From Paraburkholderia graminis C4D1M (GTDB lineage Bacteria > Pseudomonadota > Gammaproteobacteria > Burkholderiales > Burkholderiaceae), in NCBI RefSeq assembly GCF_000172415.1, contig NZ_ABLD01000001.1, positions 1-64,000 of the forward strand: a stretch of 64,000 bases of DNA. Reading direction: 5' to 3'. Shown here piece after piece: positions 56,114-64,000 of this stretch (position 1 is its first letter; the number at the start of each line of letters is the position of its first letter). The notes beneath the pieces were generated by a model. It was given only the letters and a program-made list of their open reading frames with translations, was not told where the DNA came from and did no database searches. The translations under genes and the position numbers were made by a program.

Positions 56114-58248
56114 GCGTCATGGGCGCGATGCGCGGCATCGCCCGGCGAGCCTTCGGGTGCGGCCGCATCGGAGGTGATTTCGTCGGCCGCGTCGTCGGCT
56201 TCCAGGCCGTCGTTGCCCGAGCCGTCGTGCGACAGACGGATCTGCAGGCGCCGCATCTTCCGGTACAGCGTATTGCGGCTGATGCCGAGCGCCTTGGCGA
56301 CGTTGCTCACGTTCCAGCGGTTTTCCTCGAGCATTGCAAGAACCGTCTCGCGTTCGTTCAACTGAATCGCGTTCAGCGCGGAAAGGTCCGGGTCGTCGTC
56401 TGCATGCGGGGCGGGCTGCGCCGCCTGTGGCGCGGCGGGCGACGCCACCTCCGGTTCGCGCTGCGTGACTTCGACGGGCAAATCCTCGCAGCGGATCGGT
56501 TGTCCGTCGCATAACGCAATCGCCATTTGCAATACGTGACGCAACTGACGGATGTTGCCGGGCCATGCATAGCTCAGCAACGCCTGCTCGGCTTCCCTCG
56601 TCAGCTCCGGCGGATCGTCGTCGGTCTCGGCCGCGAGCAGATGATGAATCAGCGGGAGCTTGTCGACTCGCTCCGCGAGCGGCGGCAGATTCAGCTCGAC
56701 GCCTTTGAGCCGGTAATACAGATCCTCGCGGAATTGCCCGCTGTGCACGAGTTCGAGCAGATTGCGGTGACTCGCGCTGATCAACTGGAAATTGACCTTC
56801 ACGGTGGTCTCGGCGCCGAGCGGCGTGACCTCGTGTTCTTCGATCACGCGCAGAAGCCGCGCCTGCAGTGCGAGCGGCATGTCGCCGATTTCGTCCAGAA
56901 AGAGTGTGCCGCCATTGGCCTGCACGATCTTGCCGCGCCGTCCTTCGCGCTGAGCGCCGGTGAACGCGCCGGCCCGATAGCCGAACAGTTCGCTTTCGAT
57001 CAGGTTCTCCGGCAGCGACGCGCAATTCACCGGCACGAACGGCCCCGACGAATGCGGGCTGATGCTGTGCAGCGCCTGCGCGAAGACTTCCTTGCCGGTT
57101 CCGGTTTGTCCTCTGAGGATGATCGGGATCTTGCGTTGCACGACGCGCGCGCCGAGCTGAATCTGCGAGGCCATGCGCGGGTCGCCGAATTCCAGGTGCG
57201 CGATCTCGTCGAGCCGTGCGGGCGGCGGCCGCTTGTCCGAGGCGCTCGCGCGCGGCGCCGATGCCGATGTCGATGCAGATGCCGGACCCGCCACCGCGAC
57301 GCGCGCGCCGCGGCCCGAGGCGTTTTGCGCGGCCTGTGCGATCAGGAAGAAACGATTGGTCGCGTTCGCGCTGTACACGGTGACCGGATGGAACGAGCCG
57401 CGAATGCTGCGTGCGATCATGTCCTCGAGCGATGCATTGAACGCCTCTTCGATACGCCGTCCGCGCAATTCGCCAAGCGAGCGGAAGCCGAGCTGGAAAA
57501 GCGCGCTGCGGTTTGCGGCGAGCACGGTGCTGTCGTCCGCGACCGCGAGCTTGCCGCCGTGCAGCGTGCCGACGAATTCCGGCCGGCTATGAAAGTGGAT
57601 CATGTTCGCGTGCCGGTAGCGCGCGTCGATCAGACGGTTTTCGATCATCTGCCGCGACATGCCGACGAGCACCAGCGAGTGTTGCTGCAACAGTTTGGAG
57701 CGGCTTGTCACGTCGAGCACGCCGGCGATCTCGCCGCTGTCGTCGAAGATCGGCGCGGCGGAGCAGGTGAGCGACGTATAGCGCGGATAGAAATGTTCGT
57801 GCTGGCACACCGCGATGCAATCGCGCTCGGCGAGACACGTGCCCATTCCGTTGGTGCCCGCTTCGCGCTCGCTCCACAGCGCGCCGACGCGAAAGCCGTC
57901 CGAAGCGACGGCTTCTGCAAACGGCACCGACGAGACCTGATGCACGATCACGCCGCCCGCGTCGACCAGCACGACCGCGAGTTCGGGGTCGGCCAACTGC
58001 TGATAGAGCGTGGTCATTTCCAGCTTCGAACACGCGATCAGATCGCCCATCGCCTCGCGGCGCGAGCTTAGTTCGTACTCCGTCAGGATGGGCGGCGTGA
58101 CGAAACGGGAAGGATCGAGCTGGAATTCATTGACGCAGCGTGCCCACGATTGAGCGACGGGCTCGCTCGTCGGCCGCGTCGCCAACTGATGATTGACGAC
58201 GTTGAGAATTTCACGGACGTGCATGGAGCTGTCAGCGAGCAACGACAT
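56110..58248 (-). CDS. Sigma-54-dependent transcriptional activator, AcoR-like
   Basis: A 712-residue bacterial enhancer-binding protein. The N-terminal 330 residues contain a GAF-type sensory region (GGVIVHQVSSVPFAEAV, REAGTNGMGTCLAERD) and a PAS-like part. The AAA+ domain has Walker A GQTGTGKE, the sigma-54 contact loop GAFTGA and Walker B GGTLFLDEIGD. A Fis-type HTH ends the protein (NRWNVSNVAKALGISRNTLY). An Ala/Ser-rich linker separates the domains. It is translationally coupled to dmrB, so it probably controls C1 genes through sigma-54 promoters, with an aldehyde or alcohol-derived signal as possible effector. Confidence 0.9.
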   Translation of the reverse strand: MSLLADSSMHVREILNVVNHQLATRPTSEPVAQSWARCVNEFQLDPSRFVTPPILTEYELSSRREAMGDLIACSKLEMTTLYQQLADPELAVVLVDAGGVIVHQVSSVPFAEAVASDGFRVGALWSEREAGTNGMGTCLAERDCIAVCQHEHFYPRYTSLTCSAAPIFDDSGEIAGVLDVTSRSKLLQQHSLVLVGMSRQMIENRLIDARYRHANMIHFHSRPEFVGTLHGGKLAVADDSTVLAANRSALFQLGFRSLGELRGRRIEEAFNASLEDMIARSIRGSFHPVTVYSANATNRFFLIAQAAQNASGRGARVAVAGPASASTSASAPRASASDKRPPPARLDEIAHLEFGDPRMASQIQLGARVVQRKIPIILRGQTGTGKEVFAQALHSISPHSSGPFVPVNCASLPENLIESELFGYRAGAFTGAQREGRRGKIVQANGGTLFLDEIGDMPLALQARLLRVIEEHEVTPLGAETTVKVNFQLISASHRNLLELVHSGQFREDLYYRLKGVELNLPPLAERVDKLPLIHHLLAAETDDDPPELTREAEQALLSYAWPGNIRQLRHVLQMAIALCDGQPIRCEDLPVEVTQREPEVASPAAPQAAQPAPHADDDPDLSALNAIQLNERETVLAMLEENRWNVSNVAKALGISRNTLYRKMRRLQIRLSHDGSGNDGLEADDAADEITSDAAAPEGSPGDAAHRAHDA

Positions 58249-58660
58249 GGGGTTCGTCTCCGTTGCGGCACATTCATGCGCGCCCTGCGTTGCCCTGCGT
58301 ATTGCTGCTCGCCCGGACTTCGCGTTGCGCGTCTACGTGTACCGCTTTATCGATAATGTCATCCCCTCGCGCCGCGGCTTCTGGGTCCGTATGCGCAGTG
58401 AGTAATTCGCCTGTTACGGGTGCTGCTATGGATGCTGCTACTGGTGCTGCCTGCGACCGTTGTCAGGCGTTGGCTTAAAACTGTACGCCCGATGTCGTTC
58501 GTGTTCAATACGAAGTCGCATCAATAGTACAGGCTGCGCCCGCTTTTTGCTTTTAATCAATGCACGCCGCACCGTGCTGCGCGCGCGGCTCATCCTGTAC
58601 TACTTGCGTTTACCCGGGTTGCATCATTTAACTTGTTGCCGCTAGGCGGCGGAGTACACC
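58249..58660. other. intergenic region between sigma-54 activator and folB-like gene
   Basis: A gap of about 410 bases between divergent genes. No convincing gene was found; a 71-codon open frame (58,263-58,478) lacks a ribosome site and resembles no known protein. Three 12-base tandem repeats lie at 58,418-58,453. No -24/-12 promoter with correct spacing was recognised. Confidence 0.6.
58418..58453. repeat. three 12-base imperfect tandem repeats
   Basis: GGGTGCTGCTAT, GGATGCTGCTAC, TGGTGCTGCCTG follow each other between the divergent activator and folB-like genes. Could be regulatory or simple slippage; no function known. Confidence 0.6.
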
Positions 58661-59212
58661 ATGGACCGTATCGACATCGCTCGCCTCGCGAGCTTCCCAA
58701 TCGCCGCCTCGACCGCCGACACCGCCGCGCCACGCGCGAGCGCGCCGTGGGGCGCGCCTTCCGAAGCGCCGCCGGCGGGCCGCATGGACGTCGTGTTCAT
58801 CGAAAACTTTATCGGTCAGACCATTATAGGAATCGACAGCAGCGAACTGCACGTGCCGCAACCCGTGCGCATGAATCTGGCGATCGGCGTACCGGCGCTG
58901 CGCGCGTGCGCGACCGATCGTATCGAGGACACCATCAACTATGCGGCGGTGCGCGCGGCGTTGCATGCGCTGCTGGAATCGCACGGCGTGCGTCTGCTGG
59001 AGGCGCTCGCCGAAGCGGTGGCGCGCCTGCTCATCAACGATTTCGGCGCGCACTGGGTACGCGTGGCGCTCGCCAAGCCGGCCAAATTCGACGACGTCGC
59101 GGCGGTCGGCGTGCAGATCGAACGGCAGCGCAGCGACATGCCGAAGCCGGCGGCTGCGCAAGGCGGTCTCGCGGATTATGCGTCGCTAGGTCAAGGGCTG
59201 ATTCCGAATTGA
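58661..59212 (+). CDS. Dihydroneopterin aldolase-like (FolB family) protein
   Basis: A 183-residue protein of the FolB/T-fold family. After a 40-residue Ala/Pro-rich N-terminal extension the fold starts MDVVFIENFIGQTIIGIDSS and continues with VRMNLAIGVPALRACATDRI, DTINYAAVRAALHALLESHG, RLLEALAEAVARLLINDFG and WVRVALAKPAKFD. GGAG precedes the ATG. A FolB-type enzyme supplies 6-hydroxymethyl pterin; the location beside fae and dmrB suggests the H4MPT branch rather than folate. Confidence 0.82.
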   Translation: MDRIDIARLASFPIAASTADTAAPRASAPWGAPSEAPPAGRMDVVFIENFIGQTIIGIDSSELHVPQPVRMNLAIGVPALRACATDRIEDTINYAAVRAALHALLESHGVRLLEALAEAVARLLINDFGAHWVRVALAKPAKFDDVAAVGVQIERQRSDMPKPAAAQGGLADYASLGQGLIPN

Positions 59213-59224
59213 CGTGACGCGCGG

Positions 59225-59298
59225 CCGAACCGCATGCAATGGCATGGCCGGTTCGGTAGCGCACACTGTGGCGAACATAGTGCGGGCCGCGTGCCCGC
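59225..59298 (+). terminator. two hairpins after the folB-like gene
   Basis: First stem CCGAACCG/CGGTTCGG (59,225-59,256), then GCGGGC/GCCCGC (59,282-59,298) followed by GATTCTTCT. They lie between the folB-like stop and the stop of a convergent gene. Likely termination region for one or both. Confidence 0.55.
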
Positions 59299-59305
59299 GA
59301 TTCTT

Positions 59306-59713
59306 CTACTTCGAAGCCGCCGTCTTGTCGGTGCCGAGCCCGCAGCTACGATAAGCGTCGGCCTGCAGCGCGCGGAATTTCTTCGTCTGAGCCTTCGCGT
59401 GGTCGACGCGAAACTCCGCGCCGCCTTCGCCGCCCAGCGACGCGTATCGGGAAAACGTGGATTGATCGACGAACTCGTCGTAGGGCAGCGCGGTCGCCAT
59501 TCTGTCGATCACGCACGAGCATTTGTAGACGTTGGCGAAATCGTGTCCGTTGTCGTCCATGCACGCGAGCACGTATTCGACGCGGCCTGTCGTCGGGTAG
59601 TTGTAGCCTCCCGCCGGGCCAGCCGCTTTGGGCGCATCGCCGTCCGCCCAGGCGAGCGGTGCGGCGAGCGCGATGCAGGCACACGCCGCCAGCGCGCGAC
59701 ATCGTAGGGTCAT
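59306..59713 (-). CDS. Small secreted cysteine-containing protein, function unknown
   Basis: A 135-residue protein with a signal peptide (MTLRCRALAACACIALAAPL, cleavage near AWA). The mature part has four cysteines arranged as VLACMDDNGHD, YKCSCVIDRMA and a C-terminal YRSCGLG, plus aromatic residues, consistent with a small periplasmic disulphide or metal/heme-associated protein (no CxxCH heme motif). It follows fae in the same direction after 94 bases. I do not recognise a named family; association with C1 oxidation is by position. Confidence 0.65.
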   Translation of the reverse strand: MTLRCRALAACACIALAAPLAWADGDAPKAAGPAGGYNYPTTGRVEYVLACMDDNGHDFANVYKCSCVIDRMATALPYDEFVDQSTFSRYASLGGEGGAEFRVDHAKAQTKKFRALQADAYRSCGLGTDKTAASK

Positions 59714-59807
59714 CTCATGCCTCTTCAAAGCAATTGCACCGTGGCGCACTGCGAAGGTCCGCGCGGCAGCGCTGTGCGGCGGCGTGCGCGCGGACCCGAG
59801 CCATCGA

Positions 59808-60317
59808 TCAGTTGGGTGCAAACGGATGGGCGACGCTGCTCTTCTTCTGTACCACTTCGGCAGCAGTCGGTTCGCCTCTCACCGCGCGCTGGATCGCCTC
59901 GCGCGTGGCCTTATAGTTGTACTCCTGAATTTTCTTGTCGTCCTCCGCCTGCCAGTGAATGAACACGCCGACGCACAGGAACAGGTCGTCGGCTTCGTCG
60001 GCCGGGATCGTGCCGTCCTCGACGCTGTCCGCGACGGCGAGCGCCACCGCATGCTGCGCTGGCCCGAACATCTGCACGGCCTGCTTCGCGCCCTTGATCG
60101 TCACCTTGTTGAAGAGGATCGTGTTCGGCTTGGCTAGCAGATTCGGCGCGACGACCGCGAGCAGCGATGTGAAGCCATCCTTATTGTTGGTGAGCGCATT
60201 GCAGAATGCGGTTTCCGCAGCGGAACCTCGCGGTCCCATCAGCAAGTCGATGTGTGCGACCTCGTTGCCGTCGCCGACGAGCGACTCTCCTATCAGGACG
60301 CGATTGATCTTGGCCAT
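59808..60317 (-). CDS. fae: Formaldehyde-activating enzyme
   Basis: A 169-residue enzyme condensing formaldehyde with H4MPT to methylene-H4MPT. The N-terminus [20 protein letters not shown] and the catalytic histidine in [16 protein letters not shown] are diagnostic, as is [21 protein letters not shown] strong GGAGGAA site precedes the ATG; the upstream in-frame extension is rejected. It probably has its own promoter, with a sigma-54-like -24 element 112-127 bases upstream. Confidence 0.96.
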   Translation of the reverse strand: MAKINRVLIGESLVGDGNEVAHIDLLMGPRGSAAETAFCNALTNNKDGFTSLLAVVAPNLLAKPNTILFNKVTIKGAKQAVQMFGPAQHAVALAVADSVEDGTIPADEADDLFLCVGVFIHWQAEDDKKIQEYNYKATREAIQRAVRGEPTAAEVVQKKSSVAHPFAPN

Positions 60318-60428
60318 GCTGTTCCTCCGATGAGTGGAATGGGGGACTTGCCGACTGACTGACACGCCGCCCGCGACGCTCCTGGTCCGCGAACGCCCGG
60401 CGGCGGTTGATGCACGATGGCATTCACT

Positions 60429-60444
60429 AACAGGTTCCGTGCCA
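60429..60444 (-). promoter_or_regulatory. candidate sigma-54 promoter for fae
   Basis: On the minus strand TGGCACG-GAAC-CTGTT: the -24 element is a perfect TGGCACG and the 4-base spacer is right, but the -12 element has GT in place of the usual GC. It would start transcription about 100 bases before fae. A sigma-54 activator gene lies 2 kb away in the same cluster. Confidence 0.4.
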
Positions 60445-60463
60445 GAGCGTGGCGGGTTGGCGC

Positions 60464-61498
60464 TTATGGTGCGCTGTGAGTGCGGCTCGTGTTGTTCTCG
60501 TCGTCGAGACAAAGGGCAACGAAGAGCGTCGCCACGGTCAGGTCCGCGCTCGTGCCGGGGTTGATGGCGGCGGCTTTGAGTTCGGCGTCCCATGCGCGCA
60601 GTGGGTCGAATGCAGAGGGCGCTTCGAGTGTTTCGAGCGATGCGCCGGTCGCGCCGAGGCGGGCTTGCGCGAGCGTGCTTCGCCATTGCGCATGCCGTTC
60701 GCGTGCCGCAAGCGTGACACTCTGCGCCACGGCCGCGCCGTGCTTACGCACAATGTGCGAGTCGGGCCACGTGCTGAGGAAGGTGAGGAATAGGTTTAGG
60801 GTGGCGGCGAGCGTGACCTCACGCGCCGCGTTCAGCGCTTGCTCGCCATAAACTTCCCGCAAAGCGCCAAGCCCTGTTTCGAAGATGTCGCGAAAGCCTT
60901 CCGCATACTGACGCGCGATGCTGTCGCGCGCGGCGGCGAGCGCCATCGCGTCGCGCAGGCCGACCGTCGGCGCGTCGTGCACCGATTGCTCAGGCGCGTC
61001 GCCGAGACCGCCGGGATTTGCCAGCGCGATCGCACGGTACGCGAGGCGCGCGTCGTTAATGTCGAGCCGCGCGAGCACGCGTTCGGTCGCGGCTTGCCAT
61101 GCGGGCGCCGACAGCGGATGCGCAGTCTGTTCGAGCGCCGCCGCGAGCGGCGCAACCAGCAGCAGAATGCCGAGATTCGTATTGCAGCCGACGGCCGCGC
61201 GCGTGCGCGTCACCGCGTCGAGCAGGCGCTGGCCGACCGGCGCACCGCGCGCGAGCAGCGCGTCGGCGGCGGCGTCGGCGCTCGCGAGGAACTGCGCCGC
61301 GCTCATGCCGTGTCCTTCGCTGTCCACGCTGACGTTGCCGGGCTTCGGCGTGTCGACGTCGAGGCGGCAGGCGGTCAAGAAGGCAGCGCGCATGCGCTCA
61401 TGCGCCGTGGTGTCGGCATCGCGATGAGCGTCCGGATTCAACCAGCGGCCCGTCGAGCCGCCTGGCTCGTCGGCGCGACCGGATTCCGGCTCAACCAT
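60464..61498 (-). CDS. CitG/MdcB-like triphosphoribosyl-dephospho-CoA synthase family protein
   Basis: About 344 residues, related to CitG/MdcB. Conserved motifs are [39 protein letters not shown] and [15 protein letters not shown]. In citrate or malonate systems such enzymes make a CoA-derived prosthetic group, but no lyase genes are present. Members recur in bacterial H4MPT clusters, so they may form a ribosyl or ribose-phosphate link in cofactor synthesis. The start is uncertain: ATGs at 61,498 and 61,507, both overlapping the upstream gene. Confidence 0.75.
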   Translation of the reverse strand: MVEPESGRADEPGGSTGRWLNPDAHRDADTTAHERMRAAFLTACRLDVDTPKPGNVSVDSEGHGMSAAQFLASADAAADALLARGAPVGQRLLDAVTRTRAAVGCNTNLGILLLVAPLAAALEQTAHPLSAPAWQAATERVLARLDINDARLAYRAIALANPGGLGDAPEQSVHDAPTVGLRDAMALAAARDSIARQYAEGFRDIFETGLGALREVYGEQALNAAREVTLAATLNLFLTFLSTWPDSHIVRKHGAAVAQSVTLAARERHAQWRSTLAQARLGATGASLETLEAPSAFDPLRAWDAELKAAAINPGTSADLTVATLFVALCLDDENNTSRTHSAP

Positions 61499-62567
61499 GA
61501 CGCCCATGCAGCGCCACCACGGCCGCGTCGCCGGTTTCGGCAAGCGCGGACGTGCTGCGCTGCGCCGGCAGCTTGCGAAACAGCAGATCGTCGACGAGCG
61601 CAGCCGCAATATCGATCGGCGTCACCGATTGCAGGCCGCGCCACGCCGCCACGCCGTTCACTTCGAGTACGAGCGGCCGGGCGGCGTCGTGCGGATCGGG
61701 AATCAGATCGACGCCCGCATAGTCGAGCCCGAGCGCCTCGGCGGCGCGCACGGCGGTTTGCGCGAGCGGCGCGTCAAGCTCGGCGGGCTCGCACGTCGCG
61801 CCCTGCGCGAAGTTATGAATCCATCCCTTTCCGCCGGTGCGGCGCATCGCCGCCACCGCGCGCGCGCCGATCACCAGCACGCGCCAGTCGAAGCCGGCCC
61901 GTCCGCCGTCGATATAACGCTGCAGATACGCGACCTGGCTATAAGGTTTCAGCGAAGGCAGCGGCGCGAGCAGCGCAGACGCCGCGCGGCGCGCGCCGAG
62001 CCGCTTGAGCCCATGACCCTGCGAGCCGAACAGCGGCTTGAGCACGACCTGGCGGCCCGCCGCGGCCTCGCGCATCAGCACGCGCTGCGCGAACGCCGCC
62101 GATTCGCCCGCCCACGTCGCGGGCGTCGCCACGCCGTGGCGATGCAGCAGGAAGCTCGTCATCGATTTGTCGACGCTGCGTTCGATCGCACGCGCATCGT
62201 TATAGACCGGCACGCCCGATTCGCGCAGCGCGTGCAGGATGCCGAGCCGCAGCGTGACCTGCTCGAACGTGCCGCCGGCGATGCCGCGCACGAACACCGC
62301 ATCGGGCAGCGTATGGCCGAAGCCGGGCAGCACGAGCCCGTGCGGTTGCCATGTCGTATCGATCCGGCAGTCGGCGAGGTCGACGCAGCGCGCCTCGGCG
62401 CCGCGCGCGCGAAACGCTTTTTTCAGGCGTCCGGTGTGCCAGCCGGTTTCGTCGGTCATGATCGCGATGCGCAGCGGGGCCGGCGCGGCTGACGTGTTCG
62501 TGCCGCCGTCGTCCTTTTCGGCCTTTTCGTCCGCTTTGGGGCATGCGAGCGGCAAGGGCAAGCTCAT
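61491..62567 (-). CDS. ATP-grasp ligase, RimK/MptN-like
   Basis: A 358-residue ATP-grasp enzyme. Motifs seen are VDKSMTSFLLHRHGVATPAT, VVLKPLFGSQGHGLKRLG, DWRVLVIGARAVAAMRR and VLEVNGVAAWRGL. RimK-type ligases add glutamates; the archaeal member MptN adds glutamate to tetrahydromethanopterin, a plausible role next to mch. The N-terminal 30 residues are Lys/Asp/Ala-rich. The start overlaps the mch stop (ATGA); the longer ORF upstream is not needed. Confidence 0.8.
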   Translation of the reverse strand: MSLPLPLACPKADEKAEKDDGGTNTSAAPAPLRIAIMTDETGWHTGRLKKAFRARGAEARCVDLADCRIDTTWQPHGLVLPGFGHTLPDAVFVRGIAGGTFEQVTLRLGILHALRESGVPVYNDARAIERSVDKSMTSFLLHRHGVATPATWAGESAAFAQRVLMREAAAGRQVVLKPLFGSQGHGLKRLGARRAASALLAPLPSLKPYSQVAYLQRYIDGGRAGFDWRVLVIGARAVAAMRRTGGKGWIHNFAQGATCEPAELDAPLAQTAVRAAEALGLDYAGVDLIPDPHDAARPLVLEVNGVAAWRGLQSVTPIDIAAALVDDLLFRKLPAQRSTSALAETGDAAVVALHGRHG

Positions 62568-63625
62568 GGCTTGCCGCTCCATTGAGCGTGCAGCAGGTCC
62601 GCGTCGACGCTGCCGCCGTGATACGTCGCGCCGCTTTCCAGGCTGCTGACCCACACCTCGGCGGGAGCGAACAGCGCGGGATCGATCTGATAGAAGTCGT
62701 AGTTAAACGACGTGAAGATGTCCGCGAACGGGCGGCCGTGATCGCGCGAGTTCGACGCGGGCAACTCGGCGGCGAGCCGTTTTGCCACCGCATCGTGCCT
62801 GACCGTGAGATGCACCCGGCCGCCGTAGAGGATTGCGTCGTTGGTGCGGCCCATCGCCTGAACGCCGTCGGGCGCGGGCGGCGGCAACGGCGCGGAGCCG
62901 CCGGCTTCGACCACTTCATCCAGCGCGACGCCGAGCACGTGCGTCTTGTGCAGCGCAACTTCGACGACGCGCGCCACCACCTGCACCGTTCCCGCGACAG
63001 AGTGTGTCGGCGTGGTGACAAGCGTGAGCCGCTCGGGCGCGAGACCGCAGTCGGCGAGCACCTTGTCGATGATCACCTGAGGCGGCAGACGGTCCACTTC
63101 CAGCACCAGCGCGCCCCGGTCGTGATGGTCGCGATAGCCGAGTTCCGCGAAGAGCGGTTCCTTGACGGCAAGCGCGCGCGCCGGGCCCGAGCCCAGCGAG
63201 AAGAACTTCTTGCCGCCGGTCTGCTCCTTGGTGGCGGCGAGGCTCCATCCCGCGTATTGGCTGCCGAGGCAGGCGAGCACGGGCCACGAGGTGCGCACTT
63301 CGATCGTGCTCGGCCACAGCGGCCTTGCGTCCAGGCTCTCGCGCACGGTCACATGGCCGAGGCCCCCCATGCAGATGCGCGCGATCAGCACGCCCGCCGC
63401 GACGCTGCCCGGCGCGGCCACGCCCGCGTCGACCAGCACGGTGCCGTTCTCCGTGCGGCTGACGGCGGCGCCAAAGCGCGGCGCGTCGTCGACGAGACGC
63501 GCGACGAGGCGTTCGCTGAGCGCGTTCACGCTGAGCGCGGCTGCCAGCGCGGCTGCCAGCGGTGGACGGTTATCGTCAGGTGTGGCAGTGGAGGATGGCA
63601 CGGTCGGGCTCATGGAAGGGCTCAT
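62564..63625 (-). CDS. mch: Methenyl-H4MPT cyclohydrolase
   Basis: A 353-residue enzyme that opens methenyl-H4MPT to formyl-H4MPT, between Fae/MtdB and the Fhc complex. Family motifs are AGVLIARICMGGLGHVTV, PVLACLGSQYAGWSLAA, FFSLGSGPARALAVKE and GRTNDAILYGGRVHLTV. The start at MSPSMSPT is chosen since the ORF's earlier start is TTG; M12 (63,613) is an alternative. The 5' end overlaps the preceding ATP-grasp gene by about 50 bases, more than the usual four, so the start may be later. Confidence 0.92.
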   Translation of the reverse strand: MSPSMSPTVPSSTATPDDNRPPLAAALAAALSVNALSERLVARLVDDAPRFGAAVSRTENGTVLVDAGVAAPGSVAAGVLIARICMGGLGHVTVRESLDARPLWPSTIEVRTSWPVLACLGSQYAGWSLAATKEQTGGKKFFSLGSGPARALAVKEPLFAELGYRDHHDRGALVLEVDRLPPQVIIDKVLADCGLAPERLTLVTTPTHSVAGTVQVVARVVEVALHKTHVLGVALDEVVEAGGSAPLPPPAPDGVQAMGRTNDAILYGGRVHLTVRHDAVAKRLAAELPASNSRDHGRPFADIFTSFNYDFYQIDPALFAPAEVWVSSLESGATYHGGSVDADLLHAQWSGKP

Positions 63626-64000
63626 GGCAGGTTTCGATTCGTTCAAGAACCAGCGTGTGCTGCGCGTCGAGCGCGTGCCGAACCGCGTCCACGGACGCTG
63701 CGCGCACGAGCAGCGTGCAGACCGGCTGGCCGGCTTCGAGCCGCGTGCCGGGCATCGGCACGTCGCGGCAGCGTGGATCGCGCAGGCAGGCGTCGCTGAA
63801 TGCCTCGGACGCCGTGAACGGATGCGGCGCGAACAGCACCTGCTGGCCGGCGCAGCAGGCCGCGCGCGCGGGCTCGGCGGGCAGGCGGCCGAGGCGGCAC
63901 GCGTCGATATGACAGGCGAGCAGGCCGCGCGGCCAGGCTTCGGGCGACGCGGTTTCGTAGAGCGTCATCGTCGACGACGGACGCGTGTTGATCTCGAGCA
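63576..64000 (-). CDS. ATP-grasp protein, C-terminal part (cut by window edge)
   Basis: The last 425 bases encode the C-terminus of a protein that continues beyond the window. The frame reads LEINTRPSSTMTLYETA across an internal ATG at 63,968, which is a conserved ATP-grasp metal/ATP-binding motif (E-x-N-x-R-x-S), so this ATG is not the start. The remainder is cysteine-containing (ARAACCAGQQVLFAPHPF). Proteins of this type occur next to mch in methylotroph H4MPT clusters; the substrate is unknown. Confidence 0.75.
   Translation of the reverse strand, partial: LEINTRPSSTMTLYETASPEAWPRGLLACHIDACRLGRLPAEPARAACCAGQQVLFAPHPFTASEAFSDACLRDPRCRDVPMPGTRLEAGQPVCTLLVRAASVDAVRHALDAQHTLVLERIETCHEPFHEPDRAILHCHT

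Noticed and set aside
58263..58478. 71-codon open frame between the sigma-54 activator and the folB-like gene
   Set aside because: No ribosome site, no recognisable domain, contains simple repeats; more likely non-coding.

Overview
This is a high-GC window of very densely packed genes. The gene families (MHS-type MFS carriers, Burkholderia-type porin, liu leucine operon, red-type RuBisCO with CbbX, B. xenovorans-type DmrB) point to a Burkholderiales chromosome, most likely Paraburkholderia or a close relative. That assignment is an inference from gene content; no rRNA or tRNA gene is present to confirm it.

Positions 1-11,000 are ordinary accessory metabolism: an MHS-family transporter coupled to an M20 peptidase beside a LysR regulator, an atypical NRAMP-like transporter coupled to two PRC-barrel proteins, and an EmrAB/NodT tripartite efflux operon next to two MarR regulators that share operator-like palindromes. 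Positions 11,200-18,100 hold a TetR regulator divergent from the leucine/isovalerate operon liuABCD. Positions 18,000-24,700 hold a PhnD-like protein, a DUF1488-like protein, a porin with a structured leader, cbbZ and cbbY, an orphan ExbB-like protein and a secreted beta-propeller.

From about 24,700 to the end the window is a one-carbon (C1) island. It contains a frameshifted TonB-dependent receptor, a two-component system, pqqBCDE, a cytochrome b561, a frameshifted alpha/beta hydrolase, the formyltransferase/hydrolase genes fhcBADC, methanofuran-type cofactor genes (mfnB, D, E, F homologues, a DUF447 protein, a HisA-like protein), a tiny pqqA lying far from pqqB, the Calvin operon cbbLSXFPTAE, and tetrahydromethanopterin (H4MPT) genes: a dihydropteroate-synthase-like gene, dmrB, a folB-like gene, fae, a citG-like gene, ATP-grasp ligases and mch. 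A sigma-54 activator sits inside this last group.

Read together, PQQ would serve a periplasmic alcohol dehydrogenase (no structural gene for one is in the window). Formaldehyde would then be taken up by Fae, oxidised on H4MPT through Mch and released as formate by FhcABCD, and CO2 would be fixed by the Calvin cycle. No serine-cycle or RuMP gene was seen, so the layout suggests autotrophic-type methylotrophy, or formaldehyde detoxification coupled to CO2 fixation. Many genes here overlap by four bases (ATGA), implying translational coupling between PQQ and formyl-transfer genes.

The most notable items are the 24-residue pqqA hidden between cbbL and mfnB, the chain linking fhc genes through a cytochrome and a peptidase-like hydrolase to pqq, the NRAMP-like protein without the usual metal-binding motifs, two genes each broken by an apparent one-base deletion, and several candidate regulatory sites, including a sigma-54-like element before fae and a short hairpin-ended transcript candidate before the porin.
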